DNA of 64,000 bases. Source: Silene latifolia (taxonomy: Eukaryota; Streptophyta; Magnoliopsida; Caryophyllales; Caryophyllaceae). Where the stretch lies: NCBI RefSeq assembly GCF_048544455.1, contig NC_133536.1, positions 37,466,652-37,530,651 on the forward strand, read 5' to 3'. A model generated the notes under the pieces. That model made no database searches. It had not been told where the DNA came from and saw only the letters and a list, made by a program, of their open reading frames with translations. A program made the translations under genes and the position numbers. Positions 63,468 through 64,000 of the stretch are shown piece after piece. How positions within the stretch are numbered: position 1 is the first letter of the stretch; each line of letters starts with the position of its first letter.

Positions 63468-64000
63468 ATGTGACACATGTTAATGTGTAAAAATTGAATG
63501 AAAAGAGTGACGTGTATAACGTGTTTCGAGAGTGATTATTATGTGTTAGTGTTTGTAAGGGGCATTAGCCCCATCCTTTGGCATTTTAATACTGCATATA
63601 TGTTGGGATTCACTAGTACTATAGTTAGGGTGTGATTAGTAATGGTTGTTAGTAGAGTAGTCGCTAGTATAAGAGTAGTACTTCTTAGTCGGAAGTTGCA
63701 AGCCGAAAGAAGTCATTTGGAGGAGTGCGAGTCAGCACTAGGCCGAGTGACAGAGCACTCGATCGAGTGGACCGGTCACTCGATCGAGTGGACCAATCCA
63801 GAGTTTGGAACATATCTGGAGTTGGGCACTCGACCGAGTGAAAGGACTTCGTACTCGACCGAGTGCCATTTCCTGGGCTGTAAATTTCGCGAGATTTGTA
63901 TTATTTATGTTTGTCGTGAATATATAGAATTTATATTCATATCATATTTGTAAATGTGTATCATGATGAGTCGGTAAATTATATATTATGTGGTATCTTG
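63468..64000 (+). other. Right flank: another palindrome-array element fragment
   Basis: Non-coding DNA beyond the Tat 5' LTR, i.e. the sequence the Tat element entered. It holds a palindrome array (63735-63867) and AT-rich sequence after it. Its style recalls the 1-240 and 2899-3400 regions, but I could not align long stretches. Confidence 0.45.
63735..63867. repeat. Palindrome array (CACTCGATCGAGTG type)
   Basis: Two exact ACTCGATCGAGT units at 21 bp pitch and two ACTCGACCGAGT units about 25 bp apart, plus a degenerate copy at the left. Confidence 0.85.

Overview
The window is plant nuclear DNA made almost entirely of nested transposable elements. I found no host gene that stands apart from a mobile element. 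The evidence for a plant is the mix of element families: Tat/Athila-lineage and chromovirus-like Ty3/gypsy, Ty1/copia with an initiator-Met primer site, an L1-type LINE with a plant ORF1, CACTA, Stowaway and MULE elements. A Retand/Ogre-like Tat element with an antisense ORF, together with arrays of TCGATCGA palindromes, makes Caryophyllales (perhaps Caryophyllaceae) my best guess, at low confidence.

Layout, left to right. Positions 1-5677 are the 3' part of an LTR element. It has palindrome arrays, a 527-codon ATHILA-ORF1-like reading frame, two hairpin-plus-polypurine modules, and a 1.29-kb 3' LTR at 4391-5677. That element sits in a long Tat-lineage (Retand/Ogre-like) element that reads on the minus strand. 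The Tat element runs from 5678 to 63467 and its left end lies outside the window. About 12 kb of it is visible, split by five insertions: an L1 LINE (8146-12963); a CACTA-like transposon (14322-18058) that itself carries two Stowaway MITEs; a gag-only Ty1/copia element (18774-27561, minus); a Ty1/copia element (28276-46790, plus); and a solo copia LTR (51743-61649) inside the Tat 5' LTR.

Two of these insertions are themselves interrupted. The copia element holds a 9.9-kb Tat/Athila-lineage gag-protease element (34125-44053, minus), which in turn holds a solo chromovirus-like LTR (42138-43616). Its 3' LTR also holds an 815-bp MULE-type element (45894-46708). The solo copia LTR holds another short Tat element (52108-60748, minus) with gag, protease and a large antisense ORF but no visible RT or integrase. 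Most boundaries are fixed by target-site duplications that I read directly: GTACA, AGATT, GGTGG, ATAAC, GTATC, GTGGG, a 9-bp one for the MULE and a 14-bp one for the LINE. The LTR retroelements are fossils. Several have LTR pairs differing by about 1% or less, so they are probably around a million years old or younger.

The main oddity is a short palindrome module. In the 34125-44053 element, GTCGATCGAC occurs as pairs with an 11-nt variable spacer, so the pitch is exactly 21 bp. This holds at seven internal or left-LTR loci and again in the right LTR, in both coding and non-coding DNA. The chromovirus-like LTRs and the 1-5677 element carry arrays of ACTCGATCGAGT with a 19-22 bp pitch. I see no ordinary explanation for a shared core and similar pitch in unrelated elements. 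Other points of interest are an antisense ORF with its own TATA-type promoter, a 165-bp tandem array apparently made from gag coding sequence, a tRNA-like module inside a copia LTR, and a gag-only copia that shares PBS, PPT hairpin and gag homology with its neighbour.
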